Below are positions 9,701 to 21,700 of a stretch of 26,964 bases of DNA, in pieces (the first letter of the stretch is position 1; each line of letters opens with the position of its first letter). The position numbers were made by a program, and so were the translations under genes. Origin of the DNA: Phoronis australis (Eukaryota > Phoronida > Phoronidae). Under the pieces are notes generated by a model. That model did no database searches. It was given only the letters and a program-made list of their open reading frames with translations, and was not told the DNA's origin. Location of the stretch: NCBI GenBank assembly GCA_002633005.1, contig NMRA01000158.1:686433-713396 (forward strand), given 5' to 3'.

Positions 9701-12700
9701 ACCTCAATAGGGCCAAGTGACCTCAATAGGGCCAAGTGACCTCAATAGGGCCAAGTGACCTCAATAGGGCCAAGTGACCTCAATAGGGCCAAGTGACCTC
9801 AATAGGGCCAAGTGACCTCAATAGGGCCAAGTGACCTCAATAGGGCCAAGTGACCTCAATAGGGCCAAGTGACCTCAATAGGGCCAAGTGACCTCAATAG
9901 GGCCAAGTGACCTCAATAGGGCCAAGTGACCTCAATAGGGCCAAGTGACCTCAATAGGGCCAAGTGACCTCAATAGGGCCAAGTGACCTCAATAGGGCCA
10001 AGTGACCTCAATAGGGCCAAGTGACCTCAATAGGGCCAAGTGACCTCAATAGGGCCAAGTGACCTCAATAGGGCCAAGTGACCTCAATAGGGCCAAGTGA
10101 CCTCAATAGGGCCAAGTGACCTCAATAGGGCCAAGTGACCTCAATAGGGCCAAGTGACATCAATAGGGCCAAGTGACATCAATGGGGCCAAGTGACATCA
10201 ATGGGGCCAAGTGACATCAATGGGGCCAAGTGACATCAATGGGGCCAAGTGACATCAATGGGGCCAAGTGACATCAATGGGGCCAAGTGACATCAATAAG
10301 GCCAAGTGATCATGTCGTTTTCGTAAAATTTAGCAAAAAAGAAAGGTACATTGCTAGCAAAACAACAATGTCAACAGCATGATCACATTTTTTGTGACAT
10401 AAATGTTCAAGACTTCGAAAATGTTGCTACAGTTTTCTAAAATAATTCATTTTCATTTTATGTGACTAAGTTTTTTATGAAAATCCTAAGTCCTATTTTT
10501 GATCAGACCCTCAAGCAAAAGTGGGACTCCTAACAGAGTTTTGGAGCATAGTGCAAAAAGTATACTATCTTAAAGTTTTAACTGAATACGATAAGTGGGC
10601 AAAATTGGACAGTTTTCTTTAGTCGTACATAACCTTAACCACAATTACAGTTTATGTGTACATAGAAACAAAATGACAGATACTGTGACAAAGCCATTCA
10701 ATTCAAAATAAAATGTTGTCAGGTATAAACAAGAATTTCTACCTTTTAGCACCATAAAATCCAGGGGTAACAAATTTCTTGTAAGATTCAAAGTTGCTCC
10801 TTGGATACTGCGTCTGTTCAGAGCGAGTGGGCACAATGCTGCATGCAAAGACAAGTTTAAGAAACAATCAACATTAACACTAGGTCAGACAGCATCTGGG
10901 CTCAGTGACAATAGTGACACATGCATGCCTGTGTGCACGCATACAGACACACACACTGGGGACTGCAGTGAAAATCATTCAGGCTTCTCCACTTCCCAAT
11001 ATTATAAGAGGGTGAAAAATGTAGTTGAGTGCAAAAAGGTCCAGTGAACAAAGTTTGTTTGGGGTTAGGTACAGAAGGATGATTCATATACCATAAAGGA
11101 TTTGGGGGCTTACCCCAAGAAATTTTTGGAAAATAAGCTCATTTGCTGCATTTTGGTGAGATCTTTTGCTAATCTAAAATGCAGTAAAGCCTAAGCAGGT
11201 TTTGTAAAATTCTACACAGCACGATATTAAAATGGTTAACACAAGCTGGCTAGACAAGTCTTAACGAAGTGAAAAGGAGGGTGGGCAATTCAATTATTGC
11301 ACAACGTGAACCACTAGAACGGCCCATGGAGATCAATTTGCCTGAATGAGTCAATGAAAGCTTAATTCACATCATACGGTTGGCAGTGTTCTTAAAGAAT
11401 GCATTATCAGTATTGCACATGCAGTTTCAAGCATAATGCAGATCTCGAGTTCACATGGTTACAAGCTTAGCAACACAGCAAATGACAATGAAGCCAGATG
11501 TGTAGTCAAGAGGGAGAAGCATGGGGATATAGTCCTCTTTCCTTTTCAGACTGTAGATGCGTACTCTCAGCTAAATTCTGTTATCTTCCACGTGTTACAC
11601 TAATAAGTAAACTTCGTGTAATGTTTCACTTAAAAACAAACACTCATGTTTTGTCATACGGCACTATGTTCTTGGTCTTGGTATTGCCTTTTCTGTACAG
11701 TTGTGCCCCACATTTTTTCCAGGACTACACCACTGACAAAAACAATACAATTAGAGGCATTGTATCAGTCATCATTTTCTCATTACATTAAAAGCTGGTT
11801 ATCATTTTAGATGTCCAAGAACTGTATAGACGGTGACTTACCTTATCCTCTCGTTTGATGGCGAGTAGCCGGAATCCCTCGAAAGCATTGCCTCTCGCTG
11901 GCTGGGGGAGGCGGGCTGTTCCTGGCCCGCAGGTCCCGTCCGCGCCATTCTCTCTGCCTCCTGCTGATCTATGTACATACGGTTATTATACGCTGGTGCA
12001 TGCTGGGAGGGCTGTTGTCCAGCCTGAGGGTTGTAGCTGTTGGTACGAGGGTGATATTGGTCGGGTCCTGGCTCTCTGTAACTACCAGGGTAACGGGGGT
12101 CTGGCGGACGACGATCTACGGAGCCATACGGAGAGTAGCCCTGATTACCATAAGGCTCGTGCCTGTAGTCTTGAGGGGTGTGCTCATAGGGACGCGATTG
12201 GCTGGGATACGAGTGGGCCTCATACGCCATCTCGTAGTCTTGTGATCGACCGTCAGGCTGCCTGTGTGGTGACCGGTCGTAAGCAGCAGTGTGCCTGGCT
12301 GGCGAGTGACTGGGAACTCTGTCTTGAACAGGGTACGACCTGAAACAGGTAATCATGTAATACAACAATAGTGGAGATAAGTCTTTGTCCATCAATCAAT
12401 TAAAGGTGTAATAAATCCGCCTTCGGTAAAAAACTCATTTTATATTATGGCCAATTGTCTTTATGAAACTGGTCTCAACAAGCTAGAAGTCATCTCTGAG
12501 ATTGACCTATCACCAAGACTTTGACTGACGGCTTAACTGACCAATCAGAACGCAGCATTCTTGGCACACCTTTGCTTCCAAGCTGCCATTTTACCTGACT
12601 AACAACACGTTACCAGGTAAAAGTTATTGTTTGTTTGTTGACAATTCACAAGGGGGCAGAGCTTGCAATAGGTCAATTACGAAGAACTACTCTAGCCAAT

Positions 12701-15700
12701 GCTGAGCACATAAAATGATCAACTGGGCCGAATGAGCATGCTAAGCATATTCTCAAGCTATCACTAACAGTCAGCCATTCCCAAGCCCAGAAAATACTTC
12801 TCGTCTGAGTAAGGAACAAGTTGAGGCCGGTTTTATTAGAGTAGGTAGCTAAAAATGCTTTTTTTGGTTATTGGAAGACGGGTTAACAACACTTTAACAA
12901 TGTCAGTGTGTGAAAAACACCACCAGATGCAAATTTCAAGCATGAGCCACATTGTACAGCCAAAGGAAAACAATGCAAGCCAGGCACAGACATGCCTGAA
13001 AACAAAGCATTCCAAGCAAATTATCGTACTAAGCAGATACAGCAGATATAGTACTAATTAATAGTGCTAGAACTTGTTAGCAAAGCAAGACAAGAGGAAA
13101 ATGCTTGTACCATACTGTCAAACCAACCTATTAGAGTTCTCATAGTTTCTTAGCTTGAGTTCATCGGGCAGATGGCCCGAGGGAGATTGTCCGGCAGGGG
13201 TTAAGTCAGACATGGAGTTATGTAGCACGGCAGTTCGCAGGGGTTTAGGAGGAGGCTGTCTGGTAGAAGACACGTCCACTCTAAGATAAGACAAAGGAAG
13301 TAACATGGTAGAAGACACGTCCACTCTAAGATGAGACAAAGGAAGTGACAACAGCGTTAGCACGTTAGGCCACACAAGCAAATTTCATTCTCGTCCGAGG
13401 TAGTTTTGAAAATTGATGTGGCGATAAGTGTTTTTAGTAGTCTGTTTTTTCACAAACAAAAATTCACCCAATACTAGCTTAAGTAGTGCGACAGTGTCAT
13501 TTTCTTTTTTTACAAAGTTCACATCGTATCAACTGAAATGGTGTGTCAATGCCTATTTCTTTTTTTACGAAGTTCATCTGATACCAGCGATAGTGGTGTG
13601 GTAATGCCTTTTTGATAAAAACGACACTTGATGTCAGTTTTCAAGAAGTGATGTGTAGCTTCAAAAATTATATGGGCGAATACCAGAACCAGATCTTATT
13701 TTTTGGTCTTAAACAGATCAAAAATACATTTTTTGGTAAAAACAATACTTCTCTCCAGAGGCCAAAATCAAAAGTTTTATGAAATAGGTTGAATCAGATT
13801 TGATGCTTGTTAAGTACTGAAAATTCTTTTAAGGAAACATGAAGCCATGGCAAAGGTAGAAAACAAACTGTCAGGCACTCGGCTAAAATCACACAATGAA
13901 CCATTTTACAGACAGCAGACACTTATGGGATATCCTCCCTTGTCACATCAAAGTGAGCTTTTGACTGCGTTGATGAGGACAATTTCCCAAAAATCCAATG
14001 TGCAAATAATTTATGCGCAATCAGCAAACAGGTCAATGTTGAACATGCCGAGTACAGGGACCCTATGCACAATTTTCAGCATGCTGTGTTCAAAAGCACA
14101 ATAGACACTGTTCCAACACGTGCACAAACTTTCAATGCAATTACAGAAAAGAACTATTATTCTTCTTCTGTTCCAAGACTATGTCTCTAGACTTTTTGAC
14201 ACGTGAAAACCAAAATGATAACTACAACAAGTATATACCTCGGTTTGGGTGCCACCTCTGGGGGCTTGGGTCGAGTAGCTGGACTGCTTTTACTAGCGGT
14301 CATACGTGTGAAACGGTAGGGGTCATGAGGCGATGGACGGTCGCTGGACTTCATTTTGTCGCGAAGCTTGGAGTCGTCGTGTTTGTTTAATGGATGTGAC
14401 GTGTACTTAGAGTACGAGTCATTACTGTGATCTGAACCATGCGACTCATTGTAACCCTATAAGAAGAAACCAGATAATTACGAGTTAAAGTACATTTTGT
14501 AAATCACATTGGCTATAACTAAAAGAATTCCGGCAATGGTCATGACAATCTTGGATTTTGAAAACCAGTTTGATGCTTGTTACTCCGTGGAGAAAACTGG
14601 TTCCCAAAATGCGGGACCCATGTAACTGACTATTACCATAAATCCCATACGCATAACAAGTTGGTTGTGCCTCAAGTCAGAGACAATAAGTTATCGGAGA
14701 ACAACAAAAGCACACGAGGAGTGTTGAATGGAAAGAAGTACAGATTGCAAATTCATTTGAGTACTTAGTCAATTTAAAATGAGATTTTTAACTAGTTTAC
14801 GTGCTAGACAAGAGGGTATCACAAATTCAAAACAGGTACAGTGAAGCACCATCATAGAACTTAAACATAAAACAAGAAAATCAAACAAGACATAAATACA
14901 TTAACACAAAATTAAAATAAATGTTCCTGTACTAGTAGTTCATTGATTATTTCACCAAACAGTGCCCTTGATGATTCAACATTGGGAGCCGACTATCAAA
15001 CTCATTCCTCTTTGAAAAAAATGTTAAGAAATCATGCCAGATTCCGCTCAAAAAGCCCAAAAATTTCCCTCAAAATATAAAGACCACTTCAGCTTACCTT
15101 ACTGAACTCAGTAGTGGGTGACTGTTGGACTGGTTCGGCTCTGTAAACGTGGTAATCGGTGTGTCGTGGTTTGAGACGCTCCATGGCTGACATGCCGCCA
15201 CCCGCCCCAACATTGGGCTTCTCAGGGGAACCATGGACATCACCAATATGATAGGTGTGCCGACGACCTAAAGAAGATAAACAAGGTAACACATTTCTTG
15301 CATTGAATCAGCAGCATGTTAATATGTAACCAGCATAACGTAGATCAATCAGGTAAGATCACAGAGGACTAACTAACGTATAAATACCTTATTACAAGAA
15401 TGTTAACTAAGTTATCTATTGAAAAGTTTTATGTGACAAAGAGTTGAATTTTTTTGTGCTGCAAAGAGAAAATGAAACTGAAGTGGACCATGTGTATAAA
15501 TTTACTTATAATATTATACCTTTAAAAGACCAGAAGTGTTCATGGTCCATGTTACATTATTATTTTGTATTGTACTATTTTGTATTGTTATATGTTGTAT
15601 TGTATTATTTTGTATAATATTATTTTGAATTGCATTATTTTGTATTGTATTATGTTGTATTGTAATATATTATTTGAACTGTATCACTTTGTATTGTATT

Positions 15701-18700
15701 GTATTATTTTGTATTGTATTATCTTGTATTATATTATTTTGTATAGTATTATATTGTATTGTATTCCATTGCATTGTATTATAATATTGTATCGCATTGC
15801 ATCAAGGGCTGGTGGCCCAACTTACTAAAATAAAATATACACACATTGGTACACATAACATTTAAATAAGCAGAATCAATCAGTTGTCACTTCTTCAAAG
15901 CAAACAATATGACATTAATTGTTAGATAACTTAATCTGCATTTTTCGTATTGTCCAAAAATACTCCTTGTGTGCAGATCACATCTGTGCACTGAGATCTT
16001 GTTATATTTCTTGCCTTCGATGAATGTACTGTACATTTGAAGCACTGCGTCTAGTGATTTTTAAACACAATTTTTCTATCGTTAGCTCTTTTAACGATAT
16101 CGCTCGGGGAGCTACTGCACAGATGCGAACCGCACACGAGTATTTTTAGACAATACGAGAAATGCAGAAAGAAGTTATCTAACAATCAACGTTGAATCGT
16201 TTTTAAACAAATTTTTATCCGAGAGGCACTACTGCTGAGTTATACTAATTCAAAGCAAAGACTTGTGTCTCACAGTTAGAAGTGCCATGGCAGTTTGGTG
16301 GAGTTAGAATTTGCATATCAACCTTCCATCAAAATCAGTAAATTGTGTTAACTGCAGCCTTTTATAAGTTATATGACAACATGATCCAGTCTAACATCCC
16401 TTGAACAGCACTCTGAGGAATTGCAAACCAAAACCAAACCTCACTTCTAAAAGAATCACACAATGTCAAACCAAAAATCACCTGCACCTAGGATTAGTCA
16501 AGACCCCCCATCAAGATGAAGGCTCTGTAGGTACTTCCATTAAGGCTCATTAGGGATTACTTTGCATTTATGGTACATGTGAAAAACGTAGGCAAGTTGT
16601 GAATATTTTCTCATTTTTTATCTTTAAAAGGACCATTAAAATCTTTCAAGTTGATTATTGTATCAGCACACAAGCTGCAGGGAAAAAGAAACCTTCCTCT
16701 TGAGTCATACCTTTAAGACCATTGATGAACGAGGGTGTTGTGGGCGGCCATTCAATTTTACAAAACAGTCCCAACACCTTTTCTAAAAGACCTAATCCGG
16801 GGATCTTTTTGGATGCAAAGCCACTTCCCCTGAAGGCTCTTTCAGAAATCCCAGGGACTACTATCAGAAAGATTAGACCAAAAATGCAATCTTGCTCAGT
16901 ATTTCCGGACAAAAAAGGTACAGTTGTGAACCTAATGAACTTACTCTTCGGATCACTGTAGTCACCCCCACTCTGATTACGCATCTTCTCACTAGGTGTC
17001 AGAGTCGCATAAGGGTCAATATTTGCCCTTTCCCGACTGTGTTGTCCACTGTCTCTGGGCAGACTATCAGCGTAATACGACGGATAGTAGCAATCCTCAG
17101 GGTGGCGCCGGTCATCTACGTACACAAAGTTAGATCACACAACACAAAGACAAAACACACACTTCTTTTTCCCCATTAAACCTCACATAGAAACGAAAAA
17201 AGACTGAAGCAAGGCCAATATTTTTTTTCTCTTTTGAGATGAGACAAGGTTTTAAAAAATTAAATGGCTTTGTTTTGCTCTATGAATAACAACATATGTT
17301 CAAAACGAGCATAATTGTCAATTTCAGACAACCGAACCCTTTTAGTTGGGATTTGAAGCCTTTGAAAACCCCCGGTATTGACTGTGGACTAGAGCTGCCA
17401 ACGACAAGCCTTCCTCTCATAATAGGCATTGCAATCTTGTTCTCATCTGTGTAAGGTTTTATAAGGAAAAGGATAAACAACAAACAATTATCAGAGAAAT
17501 GTACACAGAATAGTTCACAAGTATAACACAGTTAGGTAAACAGGACATACCATAAGAGTGACTAGCATACTCTCGGTCATCTTCACGATATCTAGCATGA
17601 CTCTCTATGGCTGATGACAACTCCTGAAATAAAGCAATTATATCATAGTCCCTGATAACATCAGTTTTTAGTTATAGTAATTTGACTGTTAAATAATAAT
17701 CAAATATTAATAAAACCATACGATCGCCGCACAAATGAAGAAGTTCGTGTTAAATCAACGTTTCGTGTATTCGTTAGACATCATCAGGATATAAACATGG
17801 GAAAGCAAGTGCCAAACTACAGCTCAGGTGACATCCATAAAGTGAAGTGAGAGATACAGAGTAGTCAGCAGCTGGTCATCACCATAGTTGCTGGGTCACT
17901 GAGCTCTGCATGTTCCTCAGAGAATCAGTAGCATGCTGGTTCTGAATGGCCAATGACTCTTTAATGTACAGTAAATCCTTATTAGTTTCTCTGCAGATAA
18001 CACTAACTGAATTGGCTTGGTGATTGTTGCTAATGCAATGCCTATATGCATATACAGTACTAAAATACCCTGCTGTAGTCTGTTTTTAACTTCATCAAGG
18101 TCATGCAACTCTTGAGTTTCCACCTTGCAAACAAAATAAACATACCAAGCATCCAATCCCAAGTTAAGTAACGCATACCTCATCATGACAACATTAAATT
18201 TCTCAAGTTGGCCATCATGTCCGTTAGTCTTGCATAAGACTCATCCAAAAGCTTTAAGGAATCTGTCAAATTATTCGCACAGCACCCAGTAACTACACAT
18301 GCATCTGCCATTCACTAACAGACATCCTCAAATGAGATGGGTTAGAAACACATTCACCATCACAATTACAACGACTTGTGTTTTTTGGACTAACTAAGTA
18401 CATATGTCAAACACCTCTCAAAACCATAACGAAAATTAGCAGGCATACCAGACGATCAGAGAATCAATATCAAAGCACAGTGAAAGTGAAACTAAAAATA
18501 AAATTTCAACAACCACACATAGAGCATTTTACCTGACGACGGTCGTGGTAGACAGGCTGACAGAAAACAAAGCCAAAGTTAAGTCCGTTTTTGACATTGT
18601 TGTTTTAAACTCATAAACCCACAGTAAAAAGCATTCGTTCTATCAATGACTCATGTCCTTATAATCTGCTATTAACCATTAATAGATTATTTACATAGAC

Positions 18701-21700
18701 ATGTTTCAGTCGGTCATTTCTCCTGTCATCTTCATGTGTTACAGCATTCTTAGAAGAATGAGCACGGGTGCATGGTACACTAGGGGGCGCTTGGTTTGTA
18801 TTTTTTCTGGTGCACAGCAGGGTTTGAACCAGGAACCTTTTGGTAGTCAGTCTAATCACTAGGCCACTGAGTAGTCATCCATTAGCTCCACGGGAAATTT
18901 GCTATACTTAGATCTTCCATACTGGCTCAGCAGGGGGAGCCAGGTGTCCCTTGCTGGCTTGTTGGGTTAATATTTTAGATCTGATACTAAATCACCACCT
19001 CAAAGTGATTTTAGGAAGACATCAACACATATTAGTGCGTTACACTTTTATATGTGGAAGAGGGGCAAGTGCTTGCAGTATCTAAGAAATATAATAAATA
19101 ATCGCGCCACGTCACATACTATATAAATACCATTTATTTGGAAGAAGAGATTATAAAACGACAAAATGAAAGATTTTCGGTGTACCTTTTTGAAATCCCT
19201 CGTGTAACTGGGCGGAGCCTGATAAGGTGGTATGCCGGGCACGTTGTCGCCAGTAGCGATGCTGGGATCGGAGACTGCGCGTTGCATTTTACGCTTCTGT
19301 GGTGGCGTCTTCTCGTCATCCGTGGTGGCAGCCGGGCGGAGATCCAGCTCGCTCTCAGGAGAGACAAAGCTAAGACGGTTGGACATAGGGAAGAGGAAGT
19401 CATCTTTGATGCTTTCTTCTGGCTGTATTAGACAAGATGGGAAATGTGAAAATGTGCACTGACACACGGACATAGAAATCGAATCTGGTCAGGCATACTA
19501 CCTTGTTACAATGACAACTCTTATGACTCTTGATTATTGTGTATATTCCAAAAACAATAAACTCATGCACCAACCATTGGACTAGTACCCGTGTAAAACA
19601 CATCAACCAACTTAGGTAGACAACCAGCCAAAGTGTCCGCCTTCTAATGCGGCTTCATGAACTCCAAATTTAACTTGTCTTCACTGGTGTTTGTTGGCTA
19701 GTGCTTCTACAATCACAGCACTAACATTTTCAATAGAACATTGAACAAGGTAGCTAGTTACATTAACCAAAGAGCGGACTACCCTGACCATGAACTTTGA
19801 CCCACCTTGAACTCTGACTTCCATATCGGCTTATGTTGTTGCCTGAAGAGCTCATCCTTGAGTCGGCTGTACCAGCCTTCTACGTTAGTGCTCAGTGCAA
19901 TTGTGGCTGAAAGAGAGATACAGCCTAATATAGAACACTACAATATAATACAACAAATTGACTGATTTGACAAGTCAACACAGAGTAACTCTAGCAGCAA
20001 TCATTAAAAACAAAGTGATACAGATGTAACGATCCCGTAGTTTAGCTATTATCTCCCATTAGTAATCTCCTCTCTCCTGTACTTGGTTTTTGAGGGCGAT
20101 TGAATAAACATAGCTGAATGAACAGCATTGTGATTATTTGTAGACATTTACAAGTGGTAGTAGAGCAAATCAGCCATTTTAGTGTTTAAGCTAGTAGAGC
20201 AAATCAGCCATTTTAGTGTTTAAGCACGCGATTCCTGGTTTTGTAGAGGAGACTTACTACATACTATTGCGCACAACAACCCGACAACATGGCATCATTA
20301 TGCACCAAGTTGTGGTTAATACAATGCAGACATCTTTTTGAAATTTCTCGACTCTCATTCTTGGCATAACAACTCAACTGACTAAAACAATACGACAATA
20401 TAATAAGTGACATTTAAAAGTTAACATTTCTAACAGAACGATAAAACAGAGGAGGCCTACTTGAGAATAAGTGTGAATAAGATTTCTCCAACTTTTCGGC
20501 TTGCTCAAACAGTTTGCGAGGGCTTTTATTGGATCCTTTGGCCATCTTGTTCCTCAGATCTTTGACCACGTGCTTATTGTCTGCTTTAAGGTAGACCACT
20601 ATGGGGTAATACTGGGCGTAGTTGAGACGATCGACGGCACCAGGGGTGACATCTAGTAGACAGTGCTTGTTCTGTAACAGACGTGGATGAGATAGGGTGA
20701 CAAATAGCGTTCGGGACGTGCACAGGGGGATGAATAGTCAATGGGCAACTTGATCCCTTTTTTCATTGTAAGACAGAGCTGTGAGTTAATTTGGATTTTT
20801 CAGTTCACAAAATAAGCTGCTTTTCACAACTTGCACGAATTCGCCATTATGACTGACAACCAGGAATTGTGTCCAAACTACAATGGTTCTGCATGTTTGG
20901 AACATGCATGGTTTCATGTTTACGTTGTTAAAATTGATGCTGAAACGAGGCATCGTGTCCTAAACAACAATGCACAACTGTCATTTTTACACCGCCACCA
21001 CAGTGTGCATGTAGTGAATAGGACGCAAACAGGCAATAACCAGTAATGATTAGTCATTTCATTCTACCATGGGTGAACTACGTCATCTTCTTTAACTCCT
21101 CCCTAGTTGTTAACTTTAACTTTAGAACTAGTAAAACACTGGGAAAAATGACTAGCTCACACCAAGAAAAAAGATCAATTTCATGATTGGCTGGATCTAA
21201 AAGACCTACCCTGTCAATGATTTCACCAAGAACTCCCAGCCTGATGATCCCTGACTTGGATTCACCATCTTTAGAATGATCCACTTCTGTAATGACAACA
21301 GACATCAATATATGATTTGGACAGATTATTAGGACTTAAACTGACCAACGGTCAATATTTCCTAGTAAACATTTTTTCATACTGACCACTACTCAGGTAA
21401 CAAATTAGGGCTTGAAATGACCAATGACAAAAATGAGGAAAATTTTCTAGGTGATGTATCGTTCCATAAATAAATAGGCTTGTGTGATATAAATAAAATT
21501 TGTATTGTAAAGTTTGTGAAATAAATATTTTTGAACGAATGAAGTAAAAATAATGATAAAAAAGAGATGAAAAAGGAGGAAACTGAAAATCAAATAAGAG
21601 GAAATTGAAACCAAAAAAGAGGAAATCCTTTTAAAAGAGGTAAATTCCAAGCCCTGTTCAATTAACTGGGAAGGCTGGAGGAATGCAGGAAATTTTGTTT

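Noticed and set aside
11855-12343. Plus-strand open frames of 162 and 81 residues
   Set aside because: They are antisense shadows of the large minus-strand ZO tail exon, which has the splice sites, phase and composition of the gene.
15565-15828. 87-residue open frame rich in Tyr, Ile, Leu and Cys
   Set aside because: It is a translation of the TGTAT satellite.
18810-18882. Possible tRNA gene on the minus strand
   Set aside because: It has A- and B-box-like sequences, but the ends do not form an acceptor stem and A-to-B spacing is short; it is the head of a SINE.
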